Assembly: GCA_025765595.1 (NCBI GenBank)
Contig: JAIVFH010000059.1
Coordinates: 157,469-221,468, forward strand
From: Obelidium mucronatum
Lineage: Eukaryota > Chytridiomycota > Chytridiomycetes > Chytridiales > Chytriomycetaceae
Reading direction: 5' to 3'
DNA: 64,000 nt
Under the pieces are notes generated by a model, which ran no database searches, was not told the DNA's origin, and was given only the letters and a program-made list of their open reading frames with translations. Every line of letters begins with the position of its first letter. The stretch's first letter is position 1. Position numbers and translations under genes: made by a program. Positions 32,701-42,791 of this stretch are shown here, one piece after another.

Positions 32701-33218
32701 CGCGACGGATTCAGGAGCAGCTGGACCAAGTTGCACAGGCTGGTGGTGGTCACAGAGAGGACAGTATCTCAACCTTATCTGATGATGAGTCGAATGAATC
32801 TTGGCATGATGGAGTCGTATATGAGAGTGGCGCGAGTGACTTTGACGGAAGCAGCCGTGAAAGACAGCCTCTGCAAGTTACCAATACAATTGAAGAATCA
32901 AGGGTGGCGGACGAAACTGACAGTGATGGCGATGAAGTTGTGCGGGAGACCTTGAATCGGTTTATTGAGCGACTTGCCAGCGTGACTGCAAGAGATTTTG
33001 GAAGCTCTGCATCTTCTTCGTCCTCCTCCTTGTCATCGTCTGGCTCTAACGTACTGAGTCATAATCGTGGTAATGGGGTACCCAGTGTGGGAAGAAACAT
33101 CTCGGGAGCATATTCTAGTGAAGACGTGGATTATGAGGACATGGTGGAGCGCATCGAGCGTAGGAGTCGATTGGCAGCCATGTTGAATCACTCTCCTGAT
33201 GATTCTTTCACCAATTAA
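29784..33218 (+). CDS. TRIM37-like E3 ubiquitin ligase (RING, B-box, coiled coil, MATH)
   Basis: About seven exons and roughly 1000 residues. The RING finger starts at residue 26 (CYICFEQL, CPTCSKIGCEDC, CPHCR) and is spread over exons 2-3. The introns are at about 29852-29908, 29997-30059 and 30146-30249. A B-box follows (CKEHGAPLYYFCHSCQDAIC, then HKDH after an intron), then a coiled coil (30500-30850). A MATH domain (GIDWRLKVYCNG to GECWGYTKFYPLDLM) is split by an intron (about 31288-31341, using the second AG). The last 500 residues are a Ser/Arg-rich disordered tail. The arrangement RING/B-box/coiled coil/MATH is that of TRIM37, which in animals ubiquitinates histone H2A, peroxisomal and centrosomal proteins. 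The fungal role is unknown. Confidence 0.85.
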
Positions 33219-33245
33219 AATATTACATTTACCCTTATTTTCAAA

Positions 33246-34333
33246 ATGCCTGTTGCAGCAACACAACAGCCACAGGCGAAGACTCACGAATTCTGGGAGC
33301 CTACGCCTGGTCAAGAAGCAGCGAGGAAGATTGCAGCACTTGCAGTCTGGACTGGGGTTGCAACAGTCAACAGACAGCAATGGATTGCTGGCGTTGACTA
33401 TGGGGGTGCTGTTGATTTGACTTTCTTGGATTCCAAATTCCTGGCGTATTTCGCAAGTAGCATGATCGCAGCTTCCAGAGAATATCCGTTCATTGACCTT
33501 GGTATATTGACCACTCTCGGCGCTTTAAGCTCATCGCTGGTTGCCTGGGGTCACTTGGATTTCCCTCTCCTCACTGGAAGGTAAAGTCCTCCTCCCCAAT
33601 TCCCAGAACATTCAACGGAATCGTTTCTAAATTTGGAAAGATTCTGCCCCTCACCAGGAACGTTTCTGAATTTGCAAAGAGCCTTGCCTCTTCCCCTATC
33701 GGTGGCTATCCTCTCACAAAAGCCTTGGTCAAGAGTCTCGAAAGCATTTCCGATCACGACTTTTCATCTGTTCGCAAAGTCCGCAAAACCTTGTCAGATG
33801 CTGTCGCTCTTCTGCTGTTTCTTGACAAGAGCACTGCCACCTGGCCGTCCGCCTTGAAGGCCCTTCTCACCGATGATCATACCGAAGTTGGCGACACTAT
33901 CCAACAAGAAGGGTTCTCTCCCAAGACATTGGAACTTCTTCCCGCTTTTCATGGCTCCTTTTTCTGTTTTGATTTCTTGCGCCTTTTTGGAAGGAGCTTG
34001 GATGTGGGGCAATATGACCTTGCTTCTGATTTTTTGGTGAAGAATCAAACAGTGTTTATAGTCATTGAAAGAAATGGAGACGGTGATGAGGATGTTGTTG
34101 TGGAGGGAAGTTTGGCAGAGTTTGAGGATTTTGTTGATGAAGCAATCAGCCAAGACAAGAGATTGCAATTTGGAGACTTTCAAGCCGAGGCATCGAACGG
34201 AACAGGATCTTTCGAATGCATGGCTTTTATGGGAGAAGGTGAAAGAGAGACAGGGGATTGGGAGTTGCTGCAAATTCTTGCTGTTGCACAAGACTTTAAA
34301 GTTTCGCAACTGACTGTTGTTCGTTTTGTGTAA
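33246..34333 (+). CDS. Hypothetical protein
   Basis: Two exons (33246-33580 and 33658-34333), 336 residues. The 77-nt intron uses GTAAAG and the acceptor CTCACCAG, which keeps the frame; a closer AG would make an implausible 26-nt intron. The N-terminal half has hydrophobic segments (FASSMIAASREYPFIDLGIL, TTLGALSSSLVAWGHLDF) that could be buried helices. The C-terminal half is mostly polar with acidic patches (NGDGDEDVVVEGSLAEFEDF). No family is recognised. The start is only 27 bp after the TRIM37-like stop on the same strand, and the stop is 58 bp from the convergent kinase-like gene. Confidence 0.65.
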
Positions 34334-34391
34334 ACTGAATCAAATATCAATATATTGAATTTTTAGATACAAATTTACTTTTAATCTAATT

Positions 34392-36041
34392 CTACATTTC
34401 AATATCTCTTCCATGAGTCACATCAGTGGCGGTTTCGTTGGCCTGCAGTTGAGATTGTTAGAAACACGAGAGGGGGAAAGGGCGAAGGAATTGACTTACC
34501 GCAACTCTTTGCAATTGTTGCCCGTTGCTCTCGAGCGCTCCAGGAGGAACGGCATTTAAGACTTTTTTTACATTCACCGAGTTGGAACCGCCGGTTTGAA
34601 TATTATCCGCTTCTAGCCACTCGCGAGCCGTGTTATAAGAACCAATCTCTTGGGTACCGGCTTCGTATGCACGACAAAGGTCCAGGCGTTGACCAAGGTA
34701 CTTTGCTTTGCATGCCTCGATTGCGTCCACATTCCCGTCTGATATCTGTTTCAACTCAAAAAGTTCATTATGAGCAATAACAGCAAAATCAGAGGAGATT
34801 TGCTGATTGAACTGTTTGTGCACCGTGCATTGCATTCGCAACACAGGGTCAGTGATGTTGCTGGGATTTAATGGCCTATTACATGCACTTTCAACAAAAT
34901 CCGCCTTCATCCGATCAACTGATTCCTGGCTGACGTCATAATCACCTGATAAAAAAAATTTTGATTTTTTTTGAAAATTGGAAAATTAATTTCTATAGTA
35001 ATTTACATTAAAAAATAAGAGAAAAAAAAGGTTGAGAAATCATACCGGCTTGAAGTTTGAGTGAATGTTCTACGGCGTTCGACTTTCTGGCTTCTCGGTT
35101 TGCAGAATTAGTTGCCAAGTAAATTTGCCGAAACTCTCGATTAACGTCAGAAACAGGAACATCTTTCCAAGGACTGTTCTCAAAAGTATGGGGCCCAGGC
35201 TCGACTGCGAAAACGACAGCGTGAGAGTAAGACAATAAGGGCTATTAGGATGATAACGGTACTCACGATCGCCAAAATCAATGACGCAAGTGACTTTGCC
35301 AGTGTCTTTGTCTACCATGATGTTTCCGGCTGAAATGGAATATCAGAAAAACCAAAATACCACTATATTTGAGAGAATGAGATAGTATAACTCACGGTGA
35401 AAGTCTCCATGAGTTTGCCCCGGAAAGTCTCTCTCAAGCGCTTGCAACGATTCCACCATCCTCTCCTTTACCCATTCCTTTGTCACTTGGCCTGGATGCG
35501 TCCCAATATAGTCTTTAAGTGAAACCATGTTTTTCGCTGAGAGATTTAACTGGACTTGGATTCTTCCTTCATCTGCGCGGTAATGGCCAATTTGCTGCTG
35601 TGCAAGTTTCGCATGTTCCTCCACAGGCCGATTGTCTTTATCATAACGAATTGCATACTCAGCTTTGTTGCTGTTTTGCGATTTAAGACTCGCAGCAAAT
35701 TCAGCAGTGCCAATCTCGCCTTCCACCTCGGAGGCCTTACAACCTGCAAAGACCTCCCCGTGCGAACCCCCGCCCAAGAACTCCGTCACGTAATACTTTT
35801 CGCTGTTGACAATCACGGATGCGGGCAGCTTGGTCGGCTCGTCGGCGACGAGCTCCAGCGGCGCGGGATTCAGCCAGCGGGCGGCCTGGGCTTGTTCCTC
35901 GGCAAGCTGCGCGGCAGCCTGCTCGGCGGCCTTGCGTTCTTTTTCAGCCAACTTCGCCTCCAGCCGCTTTTTCGCCTCCGCGGCTGCGACAGCCACGTTG
36001 GGCTGACCGGGCGGTGGTGGTGGTGGTGGTCCTGGCGGCAT
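34392..36041 (-). CDS. Protein-kinase-like/phosphotransferase-like protein
   Basis: About five exons and about 460 residues on the - strand. The N-terminus has a poly-Pro stretch (PPGPPPPPPPG) and an Ala/Glu/Lys coiled coil. Then FLGGGSHGEVFAG resembles a kinase glycine-rich loop. Further on are THGDFH, GNIMVDKDTGKV and CVIDFGD, the HGDxxxxN and DFG-type catalytic and metal-binding motifs of kinase-like folds (aminoglycoside phosphotransferase-like spacing). An intron falls between DFH and the GN residues. The C-terminus is helical and ends HGRDIEM. I chose the ATG at 36041 because the upstream in-frame ATG at 36125 would overlap the divergent neighbour. The substrate cannot be told. Confidence 0.65.
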
Positions 36042-36090
36042 TCCGATTGATTCAATCAAAAATAAGGGCAACGGATCTAAAAATCTGAAA
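36042..36090. promoter_or_regulatory. 49-bp divergent intergenic segment
   Basis: DNA between the start codons of the kinase-like (-) and the 36091 (+) genes. It contains a TTCAATCAAAAATAAGG stretch. It is the third divergent pair of this kind in the island. Confidence 0.5.
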
Positions 36091-36762
36091 ATGGACGAGC
36101 TGCTCACAGCCATCATCTGCAACACAAGCGACCTGAAGCCAAACGGCGACCTCGATATGCTCTTGCGCTCAGACTACGGCTCGTGGGTGCTCAAGAACCT
36201 GTATCCGCAGGCATGTGGAGCCACTGGCGCAATCAACCGCAGGTTTTTGAGCCACTGGAGGGAGGATCCCTCCGTGGATGTCCCCGAAGAGCAACCAAAC
36301 AGACTCTGGCTGCTTCGCATTTTGTTTGCATTGTCATACCTGGGCACGCCAGACACCTCGCTTGTCCAAGAAGTGGTTCTGGAAGACGGTCTCCCCAATC
36401 TGGATTACAAGTTTTCAATCCACCAAACGTACGCCTGGTCGTACTTGGCCGATAATGGTGGTGTTTCTGACGACGAGCGGTTCAAAGTGTTTGGAGTGGA
36501 CTTTGATTCAGAGGAAGGATTGAATACCTACTTGATGAATCAGCTTGGCGGCCCGATTGTGCTCAGTACTTTCCATCGCTTGATGAGGAGTGTATATGAA
36601 GTTAGATGGAATGTCCCCGTCATTCCGAGTGACCAAGTTGGATCGTTTCCAGTAAAGTTGGGGGATATCATGGTTCGGAACCCATCAGAATATTGCAACA
36701 AACGGGCAGCAGATCTGATTTTGGCGATGCTGGGCAAACCTGCTTGGAAAAAGGAGGTTTAA
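36091..36762 (+). CDS. Hypothetical protein
   Basis: A single exon of 223 codons starting MDELLTAIICNTSDLKPNGD. It is a well-balanced globular-looking sequence with several Trp and Leu-rich helices (RLWLLRILFALSYLG, HQTYAWSYLADNGG, LNTYLMNQLGGPIVLSTFHR). No signal peptide or transmembrane helix is evident. No family is recognised. It is paired head to head with the kinase-like gene, which suggests joint expression. Confidence 0.6.
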   Translation: MDELLTAIICNTSDLKPNGDLDMLLRSDYGSWVLKNLYPQACGATGAINRRFLSHWREDPSVDVPEEQPNRLWLLRILFALSYLGTPDTSLVQEVVLEDGLPNLDYKFSIHQTYAWSYLADNGGVSDDERFKVFGVDFDSEEGLNTYLMNQLGGPIVLSTFHRLMRSVYEVRWNVPVIPSDQVGSFPVKLGDIMVRNPSEYCNKRAADLILAMLGKPAWKKEV

Positions 36763-37045
36763 CATATTTGTGTAAGAGAGTGGTAAATAAATGTGTGTTA
36801 GAGCTAAGAAAAAATTAACTGAAGCCACAGTATAGCTCGTATAGTTGTGTTGGTTTTGTTGAAGCCGCCTCATTTGCAGCTCTGCTATAATCATGAATTT
36901 GTTGCATGTCAAATAATTGGAAGGCACCCATTGAATTTCAATATTTACTGCAGGATTGAGTGGTGGTTGACAATTTGCGTATTCTATTCAGTTTTTTTTT
37001 TCTTTAATTTTCAGATCACTCTTCATGTATGATTGACATTCTTAA
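36763..37045. other. Intergenic, nothing recognised
   Basis: AT-rich sequence between the last host gene of the island and the DNA transposon. No gene or repeat was recognised. Confidence 0.6.
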
Positions 37046-38131
37046 GAGCATGTCCACCGGTCCTGTTAAAACAGTATTTTGTTCTGACAATATTGCGCGC
37101 GCAATCCCAAACTGGACTTTGCACATGAAAAATCTGCGCAAAAAAATGGAGATGGAAAAGTTCGTCGACCAATCACATCGCAGCAACCACCAAAACACAA
37201 CAATTAACCAGACAAAACTCTTGACCACTGATTAAAGCAATACAATATCGTCGTAAACAATAAGTATTGACTCGTCAATAATCACATTATCCTCTATTTA
37301 TCGCAAGTGATCAATTTTATTGTTTCAATAAAGATTGCATGGACAGGTTCTAAAGCACAAAACACAGATTGCCTATAATTAGTACAAGAGGATTGTTCAA
37401 TCCCGTCTTGCTGGTGGGTGGGTGGTGGATGGACAACTGAGAAACTAGAAGCCACCCTTGTCTGTTTGACTCCCATGCTGCCAAACGTTTAGCCCCATCA
37501 TACATTAACGTTTATTGAATCTTTGGCCTCTCTACAGCGTAGCTGATGGCCTCTTGCTACCGGCGCAGTTTGTAGGGTGGTAGAAAAAATTGTTGCAAGA
37601 AACTTTGCAAGAGTCCAATTTCGAGTAAAATAGCCATATTTCTGCACCAGTCTGTTAAAAATCGTGTTAAACTGAATTCCTGTTAAAAATCCTGTTAAAA
37701 TGCAGCCGTTTTAACAGGATTTTAATTTTAACAGTCCAAAAAAACAGATTGAAATTTTTAATACACAGTCGAACTCACAAACAGCAGTTCTACAAGCACT
37801 GGGGCAAGACAAAGCAGATCTGCCAAATACTCCCAAGAAGAACAAGTGCCCATCTCCAAAGCATCGGTTTCTGTGTCCGCACAGGCACAGAGCAAGAAAT
37901 ATTCCTTGAGCATCATGTGTGTGATCCATGAATCAGTAGAAATGAAATGACTCTATAGCAGCAAACACAGAGAATAAAGATACACAGTTTCTGATGTTTT
38001 TTTTGGAAGGAATTGTGCGTTTTTTGACAGGACAGGTGGGAAAACAGCATGGTAAAAAAAGTGGCAGTTTTAACAGGATTTATTTCCCTAGTACTTTAAC
38101 AGGATTTTTAACAGGACCGGTGGACATGCTC
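37046..38131. mobile_element. PIF/Harbinger-type non-autonomous DNA transposon
   Basis: 1086 bp with inverted terminal repeats: GAGCATGTCCACCGGTCCTG at the left and its reverse complement at the right (about 38112-38131). It is flanked by the 3-bp duplication TAA (37043-37045, 38132-38134). GAGCAT-type ends with a TWA duplication are typical of PIF/Harbinger. No transposase frame is present. Internal copies of the TGTTAAAA motif surround a palindrome near 37680-37725 (AAAATCCTGTTAAAATGC / GCCGTTTTAACAGGATTTT). Confidence 0.8.
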
Positions 38132-38134
38132 TAA

Positions 38135-38865
38135 ATGATGAAATTCAAAAGGCACCAGCAAGGATTCCATGTATGCTTTTTCAAATGACCATAATGATGA
38201 TATCCACTATCACGGTGGTGGTGACAATGGTACAGAACGGAGATGGGCTTGGGTGGGCCATGCTCCTCGTTGGCAAGGATTTTCTGTCTAGGAAAGAATG
38301 TGCTAATTTTGGCACTTACACCTTCCTATTTGGGTGGATGGCAGCCCAATAAGATCTAATGTCTTGCATACAAAGTGCTTTGGGGGATAAAATTTAGCAA
38401 GGTATTGGCCCCAAGAAAGAGTAACATATAAAGTTTGATGCTTCATCATAGATATTGTTTATTTTTGTGTTTTTCTTTCAATGTTTTCAGCAAAAGTGAG
38501 GATTTTTAAGTTCTATCTTGTGTGATATTCTTGTCATTTGAAGATCATGTCATTAGGCAAGAATATCTGCCTGCCAACAACCAACCACCCTATGTAGCCA
38601 CACTAATGTCAAGTATGGTTTTTTGCGGCATCATCTGATCTACAAGAAGTATCAGCCTCACATCTCAGCAATCTACCCAACAATTCCAGTGCCTAACCAA
38701 TATGATATTCTTGAGCTGCATTGTTGGGCCAAAATTTTCACCCAGTGTCGAATCTACGGTGGTCCGTACGCCCCTTCAAAATTTCACAAAACACATAAAG
38801 TAACTAACCAATCAGAAACCAACCAATCAGAAAATGGTCAAAAAAAAAACAGACTTGCTCTCTGA
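38135..38865. other. Intergenic or decayed repeat DNA
   Basis: No host gene is recognisable. An 80-codon frame (38623-38865) overlaps the dispersed repeat at 38752-38850 and a run of A, so it is unlikely to be real. The 3' region of the A2 element starts at about 38866. Confidence 0.5.
38752..38850 (+). repeat. Dispersed repeat, copy 2 (partner at 4893-4990)
   Basis: It begins TACGGTGGTCCGTACGCCCC and shares the CTTCAAAA...CACAAAACACA and CCAATCAGAAA blocks with 4893-4990. It is followed by a run of A and then by the truncated A2 3' region. Confidence 0.6.
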
Positions 38866-39075
38866 CTTGAGCTAAGTGGTTGGGTTCCTGGTGTACTTTT
38901 GAACTTGAATAAATAGTTGAAGTGTTCTATATGAGTTGTATGTTTAAAATATGAAGTTTCTATGTTCTAGAATCGAAATCGAATTGAATTGAATAGAATT
39001 GACTTAGCATTATGAGGGGCAAATCACGACTAGCCCCAATGCGTATCGCGGAAGTCAATCTTGAATCGTGAATTG

Positions 39076-39818
39076 TTAAATTGTAATCGCGGTAAGAGAC
39101 ATCATGCCAAATCGAGCACAAAGTTTCTTGAATTGATTGCGTCCAAGGCACTTGGTGAGTAAATCGGCTGGCTGGTCAGCGGTCTTGATCCAAGTGACCT
39201 TGACTTGCTTTAAATTGACTAGTTCGCGAATGTAGTGGTATCGTATATTGATATGTTTCGATCGATGTGAGAATACGTCATTGTTGCATTGATGAATAGT
39301 AGACTGGTTATCTTCGAATACTTGAATTGGTTTGTCGAGTGGTATGTTGAGTGTATCGTATAGCTGAATAAAAGACTGTAGTTCGCGTCCTAATTCGCCG
39401 ATAGACATGTATTTGGCTTCTGTAGATGATAGTGGGGTGATTGGAGTCTTGGTTGATTTCCAGCTGATGACGCCATCCGCGAGAACAACCATATAGCCAA
39501 GCTGAGACTTTGCTTCGTGGTGGATGTTGTACGCGGCGTCACTGTAGCCGATAGGACTTGAATTGCCTTGTTTGGAGTAGAAGATACCATGGTCTTGTGT
39601 GTCATGGATGTAGCGGAAGACACACATGAGGTCTTCCCAGTGTTGCTGAGATGGTTTGCTGGAGAAGATAGATAGAAAGGAGATAGCTGTAGAAATGTCC
39701 GGGCGAGTGTTGATAGCTGCGTAGTTGAGGCATCCGATGGCTTCAAGGTATAGGGATGGGTTGTTGAATAAGGGGGTGGTGTCTAATGCTGGAATTGGTG
39801 AAAATGAGCTTGACAAGG
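39076..39818 (-). pseudogene. A2 RT-RNase H C-terminal fragment
   Basis: A frame of 246 codons carrying the RNase H part: GYSDAAYN, LSSTEAKYM (Lys where other copies have Glu), EDNQSTIHQ and TADQPADLLTK. It continues the RT piece at 46896-47410, from which A3 separated it. Confidence 0.85.
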
Positions 39819-39960
39819 TGTTGTAGAGGGACTGGAAGCGGTGCTGGTTCTGTAGACAGGTGAGCTGATCGTTGTGGACACTAGAGAGATTTTAGAGATA
39901 ATTCTTAAACTTTATTCCCAAACATGGAGCTTGCAACATGAGTTTCATGTGCCTCCAACA
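39819..39960 (-). repeat. 3' LTR of copy A3
   Basis: 142 bp; on the + strand it starts TGTTGTAGAGGG and ends CCTCCAACA. It looks identical to 46754-46895. Confidence 0.9.
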
Positions 39961-40569
39961 CTTCCCCTCAAGCGAACATGATTGAATAAAGAATGAATTG
40001 AACAACGATCAGACTTGGATCATGTGACATGAATGTGACTTGATTAATTGCCAATGATTAATTAAGGCTTGGTGATTAATTCGGGTTCGGCGAAGGTCAT
40101 GTGATTGTCACGTGATGGTGCCTTCCCCTTGATCGTGTGAATCGCTTGAGAGTTGTGTCTTTCTGTGCGGTCTTGCGTTATTACACCCTGTGTCAGATTC
40201 TTACTGACTAAAACACTCGTCCCTCGCTCAACCATTAAAGTGGCGAAGCAAGGATAAAGTGAAACCTTCATAGGCGGATATGTAATAATCGAACAAGTGC
40301 GCAGAGCAGGTCTTGAACCTGGGTTGTCTTGATAGCAGACTTGAGCTCTGACCGTTGAGCTAAGTGGTTGGTTTTCTTGTATACTTTTGAACTTGAATAA
40401 ATTGTTGAATTGTTCTATGTGAATTGTATGTTTAAAATATGAAGTATTCTAGCTTCTAGAATCGAAATCGAATTGAATTGAATTGAATAGAGTTGACTTA
40501 GCATTATTGGGGGCAAATCACGACTAGCCCCAATGCGTATTGCGGAAGTCAATCTTGAATCGTGAATGG

Positions 40570-42393
40570 TTAAATTGAAATCGCGGTAAGAGACATCATG
40601 CCAAATCGGGCACGAAGTTTCTTGAATTGATCGCGTCCAAGACACTTGGTGAGTAAATCGGCTGGCTGGTCAGCGGTCTTGATCCAAGTGACCTTGACTT
40701 GTTTTAAATTGACGAGTTCGCGGATATAGTGGTATCGAATATTAATGTGCTTGGATCGATGTGAGAATACATCGTTATTGCATTGATGAATAGTAGACTG
40801 GTTGTCTTCGAATACTTGAATTGGTTTTTCGAGTGGTATGTTGAGTGTATCGTATAGCTGAATAAAAGACTGTAGTTCGCGTCCTAATTCGCTGATGGAC
40901 ATATATTCGGCTTCTGTAGATGAGAGTGGAGTGACTGGAGTCTTGGTTGATTTCCAGCTGATGACGCCATCCGCGAGAACAACCATGTAGCCAAGCTGCG
41001 ACTTAGCTTCGTGGTGGATGTTGTACGCGGCGTCGCTGTAGCCGATAGGACTTGAATTGCCTTGTTTGGAGTAGAAGATACCGTGGTCTTGTGTATCATG
41101 GATGTAGCGGAAGACGCGCATGAGGTCTTCCCAGTGTTGCTGAGATGGTTTGCTGGAGAAGATAGATAGAAAGGAGATAGCTGTAGAAATGTCCGGGCGA
41201 GTGTTGATAGCTGCGTAGTTGAGGCATCCAATGGCTTCAAGGTATAGGGATGGGTTGTTGAAGAGGGAGGTGGTGTCTGATGCTGGAGTTGGTGAAAATG
41301 AGCTTGGCAAGGGAGTGGAAATTGGATAATGCGAAAAATGCCCCGTAAATCGCTCCAAGATTTCTTTGATGTATTTTGATTGGTGGATGAAGATTCCGGA
41401 GGGCACGTGTTCAACTTGTATTCCGATTGTGTAGGTAATTTTTCCTAAGTCTCGCATTTTGAATTCCTTCCTAAGAGAAATCACGCCCTCATCGATAAGT
41501 GCTTGGTCACCAAAGAAACACAAGTCGTCGACGTAGATGGCCAAGTATACCGTCTTGCCATCCACAGTCTTAAAGAAGACGCACGGGTCTGCTTTCAACT
41601 GAGTGTATCCTGTTTCTTTGAGGTGAGTCGTCAACTTCTTATACCAAATACGACCCGCTTGTTTTAATCCGTAAAGTCCTTTTAGGAGTTCATAGACCCT
41701 GCCGGTTCCATCGTCGTATCCGGGAGGCTGCTTCATGTACACGGGTTCGTCGATATCGCCATACAAGTATGCGGTGCTCACATCGCACATGCGGGTATCC
41801 CACCCGTTGATTGCTGTGAGCGATAAAAGCCATCTGAAAGTTGCTGCGCGCATTACTGGTGAGTGAGTCTCCGTATAATCCAATCCAAATTGTTGAGTAT
41901 ATCCCTGAGCGACTAAACGCGCCTTAAATCTTTCAACAGATCCATCGCTGTTCAACTTGACCTTGTAAACCCATTTGCTGCCGACAATATTGATGCCGTC
42001 AGGAGCTTTGACAAGTCTGTAGGTCTTGTTGTCCACAAGCGCGTCAAGTTCGGCTTTTTCGGCTGCAAGCCATTCTTCTTGGAATTTGCTTTTCATGGCT
42101 GCGTTCCGTGTCTTTGGTGATTCAGGAGTCTTCGATATTGGAGTCGAGGTAAGTGGTACGTCGTGTAATTTGTCTTCAATCGTCGCTGATGACCATTCTT
42201 CACCAAAAACATGTGTTTCCTCTTCGTCGAGTGTTGGTGAGCACAGCAGCGTCGTCGCAAGCAATGTCCGTGATTTACTGAGTCTCTGAGACATGCGTCG
42301 CGGCGCCGTTGCTGGTTTTGGTGGTGTTGGTGGTGGCTGCGGCGGCGGTCGTACCGAAGTGCCAAGACCTTGGCTTGTTAAGGTACGCTTCAT
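40570..42393 (-). CDS. A3 reverse transcriptase-RNase H (intact)
   Basis: A 607-codon frame. RT has WVYKVKLNSDG, YGDIDEPVYMKQPPGYDDG, LYGLKQAGRIWYKKL and the catalytic YVDDL. RNase H has YSDAAYN (Asp), SSTEAEYM (Glu) and EDNQS (Asp), then a C-terminal TADQPADLLTKCLGR block. RT copies the RNA genome into cDNA in the particle and RNase H removes the RNA strand. The frame starts MKRTLTSQGLG after a spacer of about 400 nt that follows the integrase stop. Copia pol is normally continuous, so the split is unusual; the spacer may be an intron region. Confidence 0.85.
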   Translation of the reverse strand: MKRTLTSQGLGTSVRPPPQPPPTPPKPATAPRRMSQRLSKSRTLLATTLLCSPTLDEEETHVFGEEWSSATIEDKLHDVPLTSTPISKTPESPKTRNAAMKSKFQEEWLAAEKAELDALVDNKTYRLVKAPDGINIVGSKWVYKVKLNSDGSVERFKARLVAQGYTQQFGLDYTETHSPVMRAATFRWLLSLTAINGWDTRMCDVSTAYLYGDIDEPVYMKQPPGYDDGTGRVYELLKGLYGLKQAGRIWYKKLTTHLKETGYTQLKADPCVFFKTVDGKTVYLAIYVDDLCFFGDQALIDEGVISLRKEFKMRDLGKITYTIGIQVEHVPSGIFIHQSKYIKEILERFTGHFSHYPISTPLPSSFSPTPASDTTSLFNNPSLYLEAIGCLNYAAINTRPDISTAISFLSIFSSKPSQQHWEDLMRVFRYIHDTQDHGIFYSKQGNSSPIGYSDAAYNIHHEAKSQLGYMVVLADGVISWKSTKTPVTPLSSTEAEYMSISELGRELQSFIQLYDTLNIPLEKPIQVFEDNQSTIHQCNNDVFSHRSKHINIRYHYIRELVNLKQVKVTWIKTADQPADLLTKCLGRDQFKKLRARFGMMSLTAISI

Positions 42394-42791
42394 CGCACTT
42401 TTGAGTGGTTTTGTAGTTTTACTAAGTGTTATTCGTATTGTGATTAGTGTATCGTCGTTGATTCGAGTGATTGAGGTAAGAGTATATGTGTTTTTGTAAT
42501 GATGTGTGTTAAAAGTTGTTTTGATTTTTGTAGTGATATTGTATGTGGAGAGTTTCCTCTCTTCGAGAGTACTTCCAATTGTATGTGGCTACCGTTGATG
42601 GAGGTGATCAAGGTATGTATTGATTTATGTGTTGGGGATCCCGGGATCAGGGCTTGGCCCTTATTAATTTTTGATTTTGTTTGTGTATTGTAGCTTCCCC
42701 TCAATCCGTTCCCGTTAAGTCTTACAAGGCGTCCCCCGCAAGTTCCAAACAAGATGAATGGTAAGGAAGGATTGGGTTATTGTGTTGTATC
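42394..42791 (-). other. A3 spacer between integrase and RT frames
   Basis: About 400 nt starting at a GTAAGA directly within the stop context of the integrase frame and ending near CACTTAG before the RT frame. A1 has the equivalent at 13518-13900, with many small indels between the copies. The AACGATACACTAATC stretch upstream of the final AG resembles a branch site. It may be one or more introns, but no single splice solution is proven. Confidence 0.45.

Noticed and set aside
33581..33606. 26-nt intron in the gene at 33246
   Set aside because: It would be in frame but far shorter than any other intron here. A 77-nt alternative ending at 33657 is also in frame and has a better acceptor and a CTAA branch-like site.
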